From: Candidatus Melainabacteria bacterium
Lineage (GTDB): Bacteria > Cyanobacteriota > Vampirovibrionia > Obscuribacterales > Obscuribacteraceae
Assembly: GCA_016209785.1 (NCBI GenBank)
Contig: JACQVM010000283.1
Coordinates: forward strand, 1 to 5,274
DNA length: 5,274 nt
Direction of reading: 5' to 3'
A program made the translations under genes and the position numbers. Shown in pieces: positions 4,973 to 5,274 of the stretch (its first letter is position 1; every line of letters starts with the position of its first letter). The notes below the pieces were generated by a model that was not told the DNA's origin, searched no databases, and saw only the letters and a list, made by a program, of their open reading frames with translations.

Positions 4973-5274
4973 GTGGCAACCAGTGACCGCCGGAACTTCA
5001 TGAGCTTAGATGAGGCATATAGGTACTGTTGCCTTCTAGAAACTAAAGCTGAGAAACCAGACCTATTTAAGATGCTAAGCTCTCTAAAGACTGTTGATGC
5101 TGCGTTAAGGTCTGCTAGCGGTCAACCAACATCATGGGTACCACCCATTTCCCCAGAAGCTTGGTCGCAAGTGCGGGATACTTTATTTAACCTCCTTATT
5201 ACTTCTTTTTCTGGATTTTTTCTTATATATGCTCAAGACGATACCCATCCCCTGGAAGCAGGAGCAAAGTGGCC
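4973..5274 (+). CDS. Unrecognised protein, N-terminal part (runs off right window edge)
   Basis: An open frame of 100 codons continues to the window end without a stop. An in-frame TAG at 4958-4960 bounds it on the left, so the start is either GTG at 4973 (AGGA 10 nt upstream) or ATG at 5000 (MSLDEAYRYCC, with GGA 5 nt upstream); the ATG is equally plausible. The visible sequence has an acidic/polar helical-looking start (SLDEAYRYCCLLETKAEKP), a Pro-rich middle (SWVPPISPEAW) and a hydrophobic segment at about residues 76-95 (LFNLLITSFSGFFLIYA). That segment could be a buried helix or a membrane span. I recognise no family. It is divergent from the 117-residue gene, and the 304 bp between them carry the inverted and direct repeats described separately. 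Confidence 0.6.
   Translation, partial: MATSDRRNFMSLDEAYRYCCLLETKAEKPDLFKMLSSLKTVDAALRSASGQPTSWVPPISPEAWSQVRDTLFNLLITSFSGFFLIYAQDDTHPLEAGAKW

Overview
This is a bacterial window of moderate base composition with tightly packed genes. It holds a truncated HtrA/Deg-type serine protease on the left, a cysteine-cluster (YkgJ/FliB-like) protein, a large exported caspase-like protease fused to a long TPR array, a small unrecognised protein, and the start of another unrecognised gene running off the right edge. The ribosome-binding sites (GAGGTGATC before the caspase gene, AAAGGAG before the small gene) are canonical bacterial ones. Several genes encode envelope or export signals. HtrA plus caspase-TPR plus YkgJ would fit a cyanobacterial-type or related lineage with many TPR proteins, but nothing in the window fixes the taxonomy.

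Layout. Positions 1-465 (minus): N-terminal 155 residues of a membrane-anchored HtrA-like protease, cut by the window edge just before the expected catalytic histidine. Positions 559-1782 (minus): a YkgJ/FliB-like protein with a CxxCxxCC cluster, pointing the same way as htrA. Positions 1783-1834 are a very short divergent promoter region in which the two -10-like boxes overlap. Positions 1835-4318 (plus): the caspase-TPR protein, with an intact His/Cys dyad and 14 TPR-like units, the last 11 being exactly 35 residues each. Positions 4315-4668 (minus): a 117-residue hypothetical protein converging on the caspase gene and sharing 4 bp with its stop codon. Positions 4669-4972: a 304-bp divergent regulatory region with a good sigma70-type promoter for the small gene, a 9-bp perfect inverted repeat around a TTGACA box, and a 10-bp direct repeat spaced 30 bp. 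Positions 4973-5274 (plus): the 5' end of an unrecognised gene.

How the genes may work together is inference. HtrA and the caspase-like protein are both predicted to act outside the cytoplasmic membrane, one as a quality-control protease and the other as a protease on a protein-binding scaffold. The YkgJ-like gene and the caspase gene are divergent with only about 50 bp between them, so they are likely to share control. No RNA gene, CRISPR array, insertion sequence or convincing intrinsic terminator was found.
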